Below are positions 26,625 through 34,054 of a stretch of 64,000 nt of DNA, one piece after another. A model generated the notes under the pieces. That model made no database searches. It had not been told where the DNA came from and was given only the letters and a program-made list of their open reading frames with translations. Position numbers and translations under genes: made by a program. The stretch comes from UBA2421 sp002343075 (GTDB lineage Bacteria; Planctomycetota; Phycisphaerae; Tepidisphaerales; Tepidisphaeraceae): the NCBI GenBank assembly GCA_937982565.1, contig CALJLN010000022.1, forward strand, positions 10,832 through 74,831, read 5' to 3'. The first letter of the stretch is position 1. Every line of letters begins with the position of its first letter.

Positions 26625-27881
26625 CTACTCCACGCGAATCGCCCGCGCGTCGGCAGCCGCCGCGGGAGAAATGCCCAGGAGTTTTGCAACCGTTGCATGC
26701 CATTGGGTGTTGTCAATGCGTCCAAGGTCTTTCCGGCGAAGGGGCCGGTCGTAGCGCCAGATGATGGACGCGCCGAGCATCGCCTTTGTTTCCCGAACGT
26801 CGTATCCGTGAGCGCCAAGCGGCGAGGTGGTTACTGGCATCGTGGTCGCGACGCGCTGCGATGTGAAAAGATATCCCGGCGCCAGCGCGATGACGATCTC
26901 TCCGCATCGATCCGGGTCGGCCATGTTCACGCCGGCCGGCTGCTCGGTCTTTCGCCACGCGCGGACAAACGAATACTGGCGCAGTTTTTCCAGAACGGCC
27001 TGCATGCGCGCTGCTCTGTCGGTTTCGTCAAGTTGATTGAAATAAAGCATGCGCACGTTTCCCCCGGGCGACACGGTGACGTCTTTGAGCAGATCGGCGC
27101 CAAGCAATCGATCGAAGCTGACAAGCGTGTGCAGCCGTTCCATACCGTGGTCGGTCGTGACGATGAAGAAGAGTTGATCCCGTGGCGCGCGGGTCGCCTC
27201 AAACCAGTTAATCATCTCATGTTGAAGTGAATCGAGTTGGCGATCAACCGTCCGAAGTGCCTCATCCACCTCAGGCGCATCGGGGCCGAACCGATGTCCG
27301 GCAGAATCAACGGCGCTGAAGTAGAGGATAATCAGCCGCAACGGGTCGTTCCCAGCGGCTTCCGTTGCAGAATCGGCGCGGATTGTCGCCAGCGTATCAT
27401 CGAGTCGCCGCTGGTCATCGCGGGCGCGGTCAAACGACGGCGGCGCGTAGTCTGCGGCGAGGGGGCCGGTTTGGCGCTGGCCTACCGGCCAGTCGGCAAC
27501 GATCGACCGAACACCCTGCCTCTTCGCGGTCTCCCAGATTGATTCGGATTTGAGCAACCGAATGTCGTCGGGCATGTTATAGCGTTCCCCCGCAGCCGGG
27601 CTGAAAAATGTGTTGGCGATAATTCCGTGAGCGCCGGGCATCACGCCTGTGGTTTGCGATACATGATTGGGGAATGTGAGCGTCGGAAACACCGGAACAA
27701 CCTCGCGGCTGATCGCTCCCTCGGCAGCGAGCCGAGCGAGCAGCGGCGGTGACGCGCGATCGATATAATCGTGCCTCAGCCCGTCGATGCTGATCCAGAC
27801 AACCGTTGTCTTGCCCCGCTGGGCACAGCCGAGGCTCAAGACGCCCGCCAACATGACATACACAGCAGCTCTCAGCTTCAC
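26625..27881 (-). CDS. Alkaline-phosphatase-superfamily phosphodiesterase/pyrophosphatase lipoprotein
   Basis: 418 residues. The N-terminus MKLRAAVYVMLAGVLSLGC ends in a lipobox Cys. The metal-site residues of nucleotide pyrophosphatase/phosphodiesterases are in place: VWISIDGLRHDYID (Asp), FPTLTFPNHVSQTTG (nucleophile Thr), DSAGHRFGPD, TTDHGMERL and LGAHGYD. So a periplasm- or surface-anchored zinc phosphodiesterase. The start overlaps the stop of the ABC ATPase by four bases, tying it to the transporter operon. The tail of this gene converges on the pectinesterase with seven bases between. Confidence 0.88.
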   Translation of the reverse strand: MKLRAAVYVMLAGVLSLGCAQRGKTTVVWISIDGLRHDYIDRASPPLLARLAAEGAISREVVPVFPTLTFPNHVSQTTGVMPGAHGIIANTFFSPAAGERYNMPDDIRLLKSESIWETAKRQGVRSIVADWPVGQRQTGPLAADYAPPSFDRARDDQRRLDDTLATIRADSATEAAGNDPLRLIILYFSAVDSAGHRFGPDAPEVDEALRTVDRQLDSLQHEMINWFEATRAPRDQLFFIVTTDHGMERLHTLVSFDRLLGADLLKDVTVSPGGNVRMLYFNQLDETDRAARMQAVLEKLRQYSFVRAWRKTEQPAGVNMADPDRCGEIVIALAPGYLFTSQRVATTMPVTTSPLGAHGYDVRETKAMLGASIIWRYDRPLRRKDLGRIDNTQWHATVAKLLGISPAAAADARAIRVE

Positions 27882-28651
27882 CGGCTAGCCTGACCTTCAC
27901 CCCAGCCGGGGCCTTCGATTGACCCTTCGGCAATGTTCAGTTCCTCCCGCCGCGATATCTTGCTCACCTGCCCATCGCTGACCCAGACAATGCGATCGCT
28001 CACGGCGAGCATCTTATGGTCGTGCGTGGCGCTGATGATGGTCACACCCTTCTCTTCATTCAGCCCTCGCAAGAGTTCAATGATCAGCTTGCCTGTGTTC
28101 AGATCGAGGTTGCCGGTGGGTTCGTCGGCAAGGATGATTGATGGGTCGTTGGCAAATGCGCGTGCGATGGCCACTCGTTGCTGCTGCCCGCCGGACATTT
28201 CGCCCGGCTTGTTGAAGATTCGATGGCCAAGCTCGACGCGCTTGAGAATCTCCACGGCTTTGTCTTGCGCGTCGGCGTCGGTCATGCCGGCAAAAACCAT
28301 GGGGAGCTTTACATTCTCCAGTGCCGTCATCACTGGAATGAGATTAAAGGTCTGAAAGATATACCCGATCTTCCGGCAGCGCATCCACGCAAGCTCGTAA
28401 CTATCGAGTTGCGCGATATCCACCTCATCGATATACACCTTGCCTTCGCTGGGCTTATCCAGCCCGCCGATCATGTTAAACAGCGTGCTCTTACCGCTGC
28501 CCGACGGCCCCATGATGGAGATGTACTCGCCGCGGTCGATGGAAATCGTGACACCCTTCAGCGCCTGCACAACCTCCCCGCCGACAGAATAGGATCGCTT
28601 GACGCCGATGGTGCGGACGGCGTTTTCTGTTATCTGGGCATTAGTAGCCAT
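27878..28651 (-). CDS. ABC transporter ATP-binding protein (LolD/MacB type)
   Basis: About 257 residues from MATNAQITE; the frame runs upstream to 28708 only through the repeat DNA. Walker A GPSGSGKST, Q-loop YIFQTFNLIP, signature MSGGQQQRVAIARAF and Walker B IILADEPTGNLD are all present. The LolD/MacB subclass is indicated by the signature and NLIPVMTALENV. The partner permease at 29113-30099 is separated from it by a 460-base cassette carrying an S23-type gene. Normally such genes abut, so the cassette looks like an insertion. Confidence 0.93.
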   Translation of the reverse strand: MATNAQITENAVRTIGVKRSYSVGGEVVQALKGVTISIDRGEYISIMGPSGSGKSTLFNMIGGLDKPSEGKVYIDEVDIAQLDSYELAWMRCRKIGYIFQTFNLIPVMTALENVKLPMVFAGMTDADAQDKAVEILKRVELGHRIFNKPGEMSGGQQQRVAIARAFANDPSIILADEPTGNLDLNTGKLIIELLRGLNEEKGVTIISATHDHKMLAVSDRIVWVSDGQVSKISRREELNIAEGSIEGPGWGEGQASR

Positions 28652-28661
28652 GATGATCAAC

Positions 28662-29088
28662 GATGAATGATGAGTGATGAATGATGAGACAGAACGAGCG
28701 CCCGTCAAACTCTGCTGCGCTTGGCTGTTCGCACCGAACTCACAAAGATGGCCATCAACTCGTTTGCCTCCTTGAGTAGCGGCGATAGCCGCTGGGGTTT
28801 CACAATGTTCGCTTCAATCAACAATTCAATCCAGTATATCGTTTCATCCAACTCTTGAGCGGCAGATTCAAGCTAGCTGATAAACTCAGCTTGTGATCTC
28901 GCTCTACATGCCTCGCGATACTGAGCGCCAACGGACATTCCACTGCGAAGCAACTGCCGCCCATTCACCTCTTCAGTACCACGCCGTGGCAAGACAGCCA
29001 CAAGGCGAATCACGCGAAGCGCAAACTGCTTTGTTCGCGCCTTCAAATCAGTGTGGCTTGTCTCATCATTCATCACTCATCACTCATC
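28662..29088. mobile_element. Putative cassette with terminal inverted repeats carrying an S23/IVP four-helix-bundle gene
   Basis: Inverted repeats at 28662-28690 and 29060-29088 match at 28 of 29 positions (left read forward, right read as its complement) and consist of GATGAAT/GATGAGT heptamer variants ending in GATGAGAC. The only gene between them is the four-helix-bundle frame, whose ATG codons lie inside the right repeat. The unit sits precisely between an ABC permease and its ATPase. I see no target-site duplication that I can be sure of and no transposase. Confidence 0.6.
28705..29076 (-). pseudogene. Four-helix-bundle (S23/IVP, TIGR02436-like) gene interrupted by an in-frame TAG
   Basis: The first part (residues 1-67) has the family pattern FALRVIRLVAVLPRRG and LLRSGMSVGAQYREACRARS then QAEFIS. 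It stops at TAG (28873-28875). The same frame then continues for 55 codons with LESAAQELDETIYWIELLIE and PLLKEANELMAIFVSS, which is exactly the expected second half, to a TGA at 28705. One nonsense change therefore splits an otherwise intact gene of about 122 codons. The family is known from intervening sequences of 23S rRNA genes and is related to Avd accessory proteins of diversity-generating retroelements. Confidence 0.85.
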
Positions 29089-29112
29089 ATTTACAGCCAA
29101 TCGTGCAAGGTG

Positions 29113-30099
29113 TCACACCTCAACCCGCATCGCCGCGATCGGCTGCATGCGTGCTGCCTGCCATGCGGGGTACAACGCCCCGCCGACAGTCAGCAACACG
29201 CCCACCGCGAAGCAGATGAGCGCGACAATACCCAGTTCGCCCCAGGGCACATTGGCCCACGCGAATGAGCCATAACTCCAGACCGCCGCTGCGATGCTCA
29301 GCACAAGGCCGATAATGACCCCTGCAATCGTCCCAGCGCCGCCTTGAAACAGGCTCTCGATCAGGAAAAGCTTGACGATAAACCCGTCGAGCGCGCCCAG
29401 GCACTTCATCGTGCCGATCTCGCGAAATCGTTCTGTCACGCTCATCAGCATGGCATTGAGAATGCCTACGAAGGCCACCAGCAGCGCCAGTCCGATCACC
29501 CACCATGTCTGCGTCCGGGCCTGTTCCACCTCCGCCGCCGTGGTGGGTACGCCGGCCGCCTGAAACTTGCCGGAAAGGACTTCGGGCGCGGCGACCTGAT
29601 CGCGCACGGCACGCAACAGCCTCGCCTCGCGTAACCACGCCCCAAAAGCCTCTTGCGCTCCCGCAGACTGCGGGAGCGCCTTCGACAACTCGGCCACGCC
29701 GGCGGGCAGGGTTCCGAGTTCGTCCTTGATCTGGTTTAGCCCCTTGCCAAAACGCACTTCAATGGAAATGGGTTTATCAAGCGGCGCGCCAGGATCGCCG
29801 ACCGCCGCCTGCAGGCGCCGCGCCTGCTCTCGCACGGACTCTTCCCGCTCGGTTCTCTCGGCAACGAGTTGCCGAAACTGTGCCGACGACTCGAAATCGG
29901 TCTTCCATTTGCGTAACGATTTTACAAAGGCCTCGCCGGCAAGAATGGAGAGCAGAAACGCAATGGCCAGTGCGATGCTGCTTGTCACCACCAAACTGCG
30001 GCTGAGGCGCAGGCGGATACTTTTCCAGGCGATTTCGATTGCCTTGGAAATCGGCAGGCGAATCTGCCTCTGAATTGGGTTGGTTGGGCCTTTGCTCAT
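29113..30099 (-). CDS. FtsX/MacB-type ABC transporter permease
   Basis: 328 residues. One N-terminal helix (SLVVTSSIALAIAFLLSILA), a periplasmic domain with an Arg/Glu coiled stretch (about 60-190), then three C-terminal helices: WWVIGLALLVAFVGILNAML, the AGTIAGVIIGLVLSIAAAVW region and GIVALICFAVGVLLTVGGAL. SVTERFREIGTMKCLGAL is the coupling element typical of FtsX-domain permeases. It pairs with the ATPase downstream. The upstream PqqD-like gene ends 35 bases before it. Confidence 0.9.
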   Translation of the reverse strand: MSKGPTNPIQRQIRLPISKAIEIAWKSIRLRLSRSLVVTSSIALAIAFLLSILAGEAFVKSLRKWKTDFESSAQFRQLVAERTEREESVREQARRLQAAVGDPGAPLDKPISIEVRFGKGLNQIKDELGTLPAGVAELSKALPQSAGAQEAFGAWLREARLLRAVRDQVAAPEVLSGKFQAAGVPTTAAEVEQARTQTWWVIGLALLVAFVGILNAMLMSVTERFREIGTMKCLGALDGFIVKLFLIESLFQGGAGTIAGVIIGLVLSIAAAVWSYGSFAWANVPWGELGIVALICFAVGVLLTVGGALYPAWQAARMQPIAAMRVEV

Positions 30100-30134
30100 T
30101 CGCCAGTCATGTCGCCGCCGTCAGTGGGCCGCTG

Positions 30135-30512
30135 TTAATGCTTCGCCGAATCGTCAACCTCCATGCCAATCAGGCCCTTCTTTGCAAGCGTCTGAAGGAA
30201 TGCCAGCGAGGATACCTCGGCTTCGCGCAGATTCAGGTCATACTTCTTTGATAACTTGTGAATGATCTGTTTCACGCTTGTCCTTCCGTCGCAGCAATTC
30301 CATACAAAAAGGCCAATCTCGTCGAGTTCAAAAGACTTCAGCGCGCCTTCAGGAATTCGAAACAGCCATCCCCCCCACCGCGGGGGGCGCATGGGGGCTT
30401 TGAGCTTCGCACCGCCGGTTTCGAGCGGCTCGAGCTTCGCCTGAGGCAGCCGAACTGGGCGCGCCGACAGGGCCTGCTGGTGCGAGAGGCTGGGCTGGCG
30501 CTTTAGCATCAT
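30135..30512 (-). CDS. PqqD-like protein (possible RiPP recognition element)
   Basis: 125 residues. A basic, proline-rich N-terminus (about 50 residues) leads to a PqqD-type winged-helix domain: GWLFRIPEGALKSFELDEIG, LFVWNCCDGRTSVKQIIHKL, then SSLAFLQTLAKKGLIG. The domain is used in PQQ and RiPP pathways to bind precursor peptides, and also occurs alone next to ABC transporters. The ATG overlaps the stop of the unknown gene upstream by four bases. No radical-SAM partner or obvious precursor peptide is seen nearby, so peptide modification is not supported. Confidence 0.8.
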   Translation of the reverse strand: MMLKRQPSLSHQQALSARPVRLPQAKLEPLETGGAKLKAPMRPPRWGGWLFRIPEGALKSFELDEIGLFVWNCCDGRTSVKQIIHKLSKKYDLNLREAEVSSLAFLQTLAKKGLIGMEVDDSAKH

Positions 30513-31441
30513 TCTCCCACACGCGGCGGTGTCGCCCAGCCGACCGAGCGCGCTAGTTGTTGCAGCACGTCATCATTTTCGGCCTGAAGCAGAATGATCC
30601 GATTTCGGGCGGCATCGTGCAATCCGCATACAGCAATCTGCACCGGCAAAGCCCGATGCAAAAATGCCCGGCGGCGGCGCGCGAGTGTTTGTCTACAGCC
30701 GTGTTCAAACCCTTCCAGACGCAAGCGAGTCACTGCACCGGATCGATAGAGCCTCGAATGCCCGGCCACCTCCGCAGCGAGCCATTTTTCCAGAGGCTGG
30801 CGCGCCAGCGCCAGCGTTGCGGGGCCGATCTGCCTGACGCTGATTCGCCGCCGCCTCGATTCAGTGAAACTCAGCCTCAGATCGCCGGCGCTCAGATGAT
30901 GCGAGTGCAGCATCAACCCCGCGGGCACTTCGCAACTCAAGTCCAGCACAGCCCATCGCTGCGACCCCCCGCCGGTCTGTTCGGCGAGCGTGGGAAGCAA
31001 ATCGTGGGCCAGAACTCCGTCGCGCGTCTTTGCCTGGTAGGAAAGCTGGACGAGCCGACGAGACACATCGCTCAGTCCGATCCAGACATCGCGAGCGGGT
31101 GGTTCGGGGTCTACGAAGAGGGATTGCGAAGTAAACCCACCCGCCGCTGCGGTTGCAGGATTCGCAGCGCGGGCTGCAAGCTCGCCGACTTCTTCCCGCA
31201 TCGCAGCATTCACGATCTCTGTTCCCGATCGTTTCGATTTTGGGGCGGTTGCCCACCGAAGACCGAGCCTTGCCGATTCCAAGTCGGCCAGCAAAATCAT
31301 CCCGGCCCTGAAATCCCCCTCGATCTTCACTGCATTCCACAGCCGGGGCACGCTCAGCTCTAAACCCTGCCACGCAAGCACCTGTCGACCCGAATCGGGC
31401 GACCGATGGCGAACAGAACTCTGGCGGTCGATCGTCTTCAT
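30509..31441 (-). CDS. Unrecognised protein coupled to a PqqD-like gene
   Basis: 310 residues, not recognised. There is no signal peptide or membrane segment. The N-terminal half is beta-rich with LAWQGLELSVPRLWNAVKIE and GMILLADLESARLGLRWAT. The C-terminal part is Arg-rich with paired Cys and His (FEHGCRQTLARRRRAFLHRA; QIAVCGLHDAARNRIILLQA). It is coupled by ATGA overlap to the PqqD-like gene. The OPT transporter precedes it by 63 bases. Synteny suggests it is a dedicated partner of the PqqD-like protein and ABC exporter. Confidence 0.65.
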   Translation of the reverse strand: MKTIDRQSSVRHRSPDSGRQVLAWQGLELSVPRLWNAVKIEGDFRAGMILLADLESARLGLRWATAPKSKRSGTEIVNAAMREEVGELAARAANPATAAAGGFTSQSLFVDPEPPARDVWIGLSDVSRRLVQLSYQAKTRDGVLAHDLLPTLAEQTGGGSQRWAVLDLSCEVPAGLMLHSHHLSAGDLRLSFTESRRRRISVRQIGPATLALARQPLEKWLAAEVAGHSRLYRSGAVTRLRLEGFEHGCRQTLARRRRAFLHRALPVQIAVCGLHDAARNRIILLQAENDDVLQQLARSVGWATPPRVGE

Positions 31442-31504
31442 GTATCCATTTTCGCCGAATGCTCGATCAACAGAACACCGAATGAGGGGGACGGCAACGA
31501 ATGC

Positions 31505-33508
31505 TCAATACTGGGATTGAAAGACCGCCTTGCTCATAAAGACAAGCCCAAGCGTGAGCATCATGATCAACCCGACCCCGCAGGTATAGCCGGCCAGAAA
31601 TACGACGCGGTACTGCGGCCACTTATCTCCAAATTTCCTGGTGAAGTAGTACTTTCCGATCAGTGCACCAACAAACTGCGGCAGAATGACATCCGGCTGG
31701 CTCATGTCCAGCCCGCGAATCAGGCCATACACCATCAGCACCGGCAGCCCGAGATTGGACATGATTGCGTAAAACAGCAGGGCAATCCCCAGCCCGGTTA
31801 AGAGAAATGTCGGCGAAAATGCCTGAGAGAACACGCCGCCTTCGCTGCCGGGGAGGGTGCTGCTCATCATCAGCCCCTGCCGATAGGCGATCGCCTCCCA
31901 CATTTTCTCCGCGTACGGGAATGCTCCGCTGGGCACGGGCGCGATGTTCCAGATGAACTGGCTGAATACCAGCAGGCTCACGAGCACAATCGGAAACACG
32001 AACACTTCGGCTTTGATCATCGATGTCATCTTGGTGCCGGTAAGCTCGGTTTTTCGGAAGTAGAGAGTTTGCGCGCCGTAGTTATGGATCGGAAATGGCG
32101 CAAACCAGATCGCCGCCCCCTGATAGCCTGAAAGAATGAAAGTGGCCTCGCGGATAAATGGGATGTTGACACTCATCCCGACGATGCCCTCCATGCGCGC
32201 GCTGACGTAGCTGATAATCGGCGTGTAGACAAACCCATAGAAGATGAACACTCCCAGCAGTGGCCATGTGACGGCGGCATTGGCGGGGGTTGCGGCGTTG
32301 GCACTTTGGAGGAGAAAATAGGCCGCTCCGATGGTCACGATGGTGATCGCGACATAGACGGCCAGCGCGGCCCAGATCGAAAAGTCGCCGCGGCCGGCCG
32401 GCGGTTGGAAGAGCAGTCGCCAGTTCACCCGCGCCACGCTGCTATCGTCCAATGTCTTTTTCGCACCCCACAGGCTGCGGAAGACGTGGTAAAAGCCGAT
32501 CACCGCAATCGCCGCGGTGAGGCCGAGGCCGAAACTGAAGTAAAAATCGAGGAAGTTGGCATTGATGGTGCTGATCGCTCCCACGCCCGGCGACCATGTT
32601 CGCAGAATTCCCCCGTGATAGAGGCACTGATTGAGAATGATGCAGAGCACCAGCCCGATCATCGACCCCACCATCGCCCAATAGGGCAGCACCATACCGG
32701 TGATCATCAGCCCCAGGTTAAAGCTCAGCATGAACGGCACCGCGGGCAGAAAATCCTCAATATTGGTGGTGAGGTCTTTGAAAGGAATTGGAAAAATCGC
32801 GATCGTCTCCCCAAGGAATGCCTGCGATAACGAGGGCATTGCAGCGTACACAGCACCAAAAGCCAGCCCGAGCATCGCGCCAAAGCTGAAGACGCGCCAC
32901 CGCCACGTCTCCTTGCCGCCCGATGCGTCAGCGAGCGCAGTCACTCCCATCGCACCGACGGGTGCCATGGGAAATGGCAGCTTCTCCACATCGCTTGTGA
33001 TGCGATACATCAGGTAGCCAAGCCCAAAGTTATCAAACCGCTGCAGTAGCTGGCCCAGTATGACCAGCCCCACTGGTGCCAGCCACGCCGAGTGCAGAAA
33101 TGACCGCTGACCGAGCACATCCGGCGATTGCGGCGCGACCCAACTGGGTATGAGATCGGAGATGCCAAACTGCCGGAGCGACTCGGATTGGACCAAAAAC
33201 TGGTTCCACAGCAGACCGCTATTGGTGACCAGCGCTGCGCCGGCCATGTAGTAGAGTACGTAAATCTCCGGCCGGGCAAGCTGGGTAAACGCCCGACGAG
33301 CGACTTCGATGAAGAGAATAACAGTCACCCACTGCGCCGCCGAGCCGATATCCTGACCGACGACGAGATGCATATACATGCTCGCCGGGGTCATGATCAG
33401 GCCGACAAACAGCCCGCCGATCATGGCCTTGTACCCGAAGCCCTCATCCCACTTGTCGGGGACGGGCATCAGGTCGCGGAATTGTTTTAGTTCCTTGTCT
33501 TCTTTCAT
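31505..33508 (-). CDS. OPT-family oligopeptide/metal-chelate transporter
   Basis: 667 residues, about 14-15 transmembrane helices. OPT-type blocks are visible: AMIGGLFVGLIMTPASMYMH near the N-terminus, LPFPMAPVGAMGVTALADAS (the FPMA/PTA-like motif), the repeated SFNLGLMITGMVLPYWAMVG and a C-terminal LGLPVLMVYGLIRGLDM. The family imports oligopeptides or metal-siderophore complexes by proton coupling. It is separated from the large permease gene upstream by the GxxExxY cassette. The left repeat of that cassette lies 17 bases before its ATG, so the native promoter or ribosome site may have been displaced. Confidence 0.88.
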   Translation of the reverse strand: MKEDKELKQFRDLMPVPDKWDEGFGYKAMIGGLFVGLIMTPASMYMHLVVGQDIGSAAQWVTVILFIEVARRAFTQLARPEIYVLYYMAGAALVTNSGLLWNQFLVQSESLRQFGISDLIPSWVAPQSPDVLGQRSFLHSAWLAPVGLVILGQLLQRFDNFGLGYLMYRITSDVEKLPFPMAPVGAMGVTALADASGGKETWRWRVFSFGAMLGLAFGAVYAAMPSLSQAFLGETIAIFPIPFKDLTTNIEDFLPAVPFMLSFNLGLMITGMVLPYWAMVGSMIGLVLCIILNQCLYHGGILRTWSPGVGAISTINANFLDFYFSFGLGLTAAIAVIGFYHVFRSLWGAKKTLDDSSVARVNWRLLFQPPAGRGDFSIWAALAVYVAITIVTIGAAYFLLQSANAATPANAAVTWPLLGVFIFYGFVYTPIISYVSARMEGIVGMSVNIPFIREATFILSGYQGAAIWFAPFPIHNYGAQTLYFRKTELTGTKMTSMIKAEVFVFPIVLVSLLVFSQFIWNIAPVPSGAFPYAEKMWEAIAYRQGLMMSSTLPGSEGGVFSQAFSPTFLLTGLGIALLFYAIMSNLGLPVLMVYGLIRGLDMSQPDVILPQFVGALIGKYYFTRKFGDKWPQYRVVFLAGYTCGVGLIMMLTLGLVFMSKAVFQSQY

Positions 33509-33524
33509 TGGACGCCACCACAGC

Positions 33525-34053
33525 AGTCGCCAAGCCCGCCAAGAACGCGAAGAGCGCCAAGGAAGGCGGGCGGCCTACTATCGGGTGTTCGCAATTCGCT
33601 TGACCCCACCAGCTTTCAATTGCTTCACGTTGAAGTTCAACAGGATGCCCAATCGCCGGTGCGTTGCCTTCAGATAAGACACCACCTGGGCGGCGTGCAC
33701 CGAAGCAAGGGATTCAACAGCTTTGATCTCAACAATCAGAACGCCGCCAACCACAATGTCGAGCCTTCCCCTTCCGACATGCCGACCTTTGTACACGATG
33801 TTGTACGGCTCCTGTCGGCTGAACGGTAATCCACGCAGTTCCAGCTCAAATGCCAGCGCTTCCTCATACGCCGATTCCGGATGGCCGGGCCCTAGCTCGC
33901 TATGGACGGCCAGCGCCGCGCCAATGGTGGCATAATCCAGACGATCTAAATCGTCCCCGGGTTCCTCAAAGCCGATGATCTCATCTACCTCAGTCATGTT
34001 TCAACTCCTTCAAATTCTTGGCGGACTCTGCGCACTTGGCGGCCTTGGCGACT
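33525..34053. mobile_element. Putative cassette with imperfect terminal inverted repeats carrying a GxxExxY gene
   Basis: The 37-base ends at 33525-33561 and 34017-34053 are inverted copies matching at 30 of 37 positions. Both are built from a repeated CGCCAAG unit (CTTGGCG on the other strand). One GxxExxY gene fills the interior. The right end stops one base before the stop codon of the 1646-residue permease gene. No transposase is present, and the layout parallels the S23 cassette at 28662-29088. Confidence 0.6.
33578..33997 (-). CDS. GxxExxY-family protein (PD-(D/E)XK-like fold)
   Basis: 139 residues with the name-giving motif in LGPGHPESAYEEALAFEL (GHPESAY) and the nuclease-like core RLDIVVGGVLIVEIKA (Asp...Glu-x-Lys), followed by QVVSYLKATHRRLGILLNF. 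AAGGAG is well placed before the ATG. The family is widespread, solitary and of unknown role; its fold relates to PD-(D/E)XK nucleases. Unlike the S23-type gene in the other cassette this one is intact. Confidence 0.9.
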   Translation of the reverse strand: MTEVDEIIGFEEPGDDLDRLDYATIGAALAVHSELGPGHPESAYEEALAFELELRGLPFSRQEPYNIVYKGRHVGRGRLDIVVGGVLIVEIKAVESLASVHAAQVVSYLKATHRRLGILLNFNVKQLKAGGVKRIANTR

Positions 34054-34054
34054 C

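Noticed and set aside
30135..31441. RiPP biosynthetic cluster
   Set aside because: PqqD-like domain alone; no radical-SAM, cyclase, protease or short precursor frame was found nearby.
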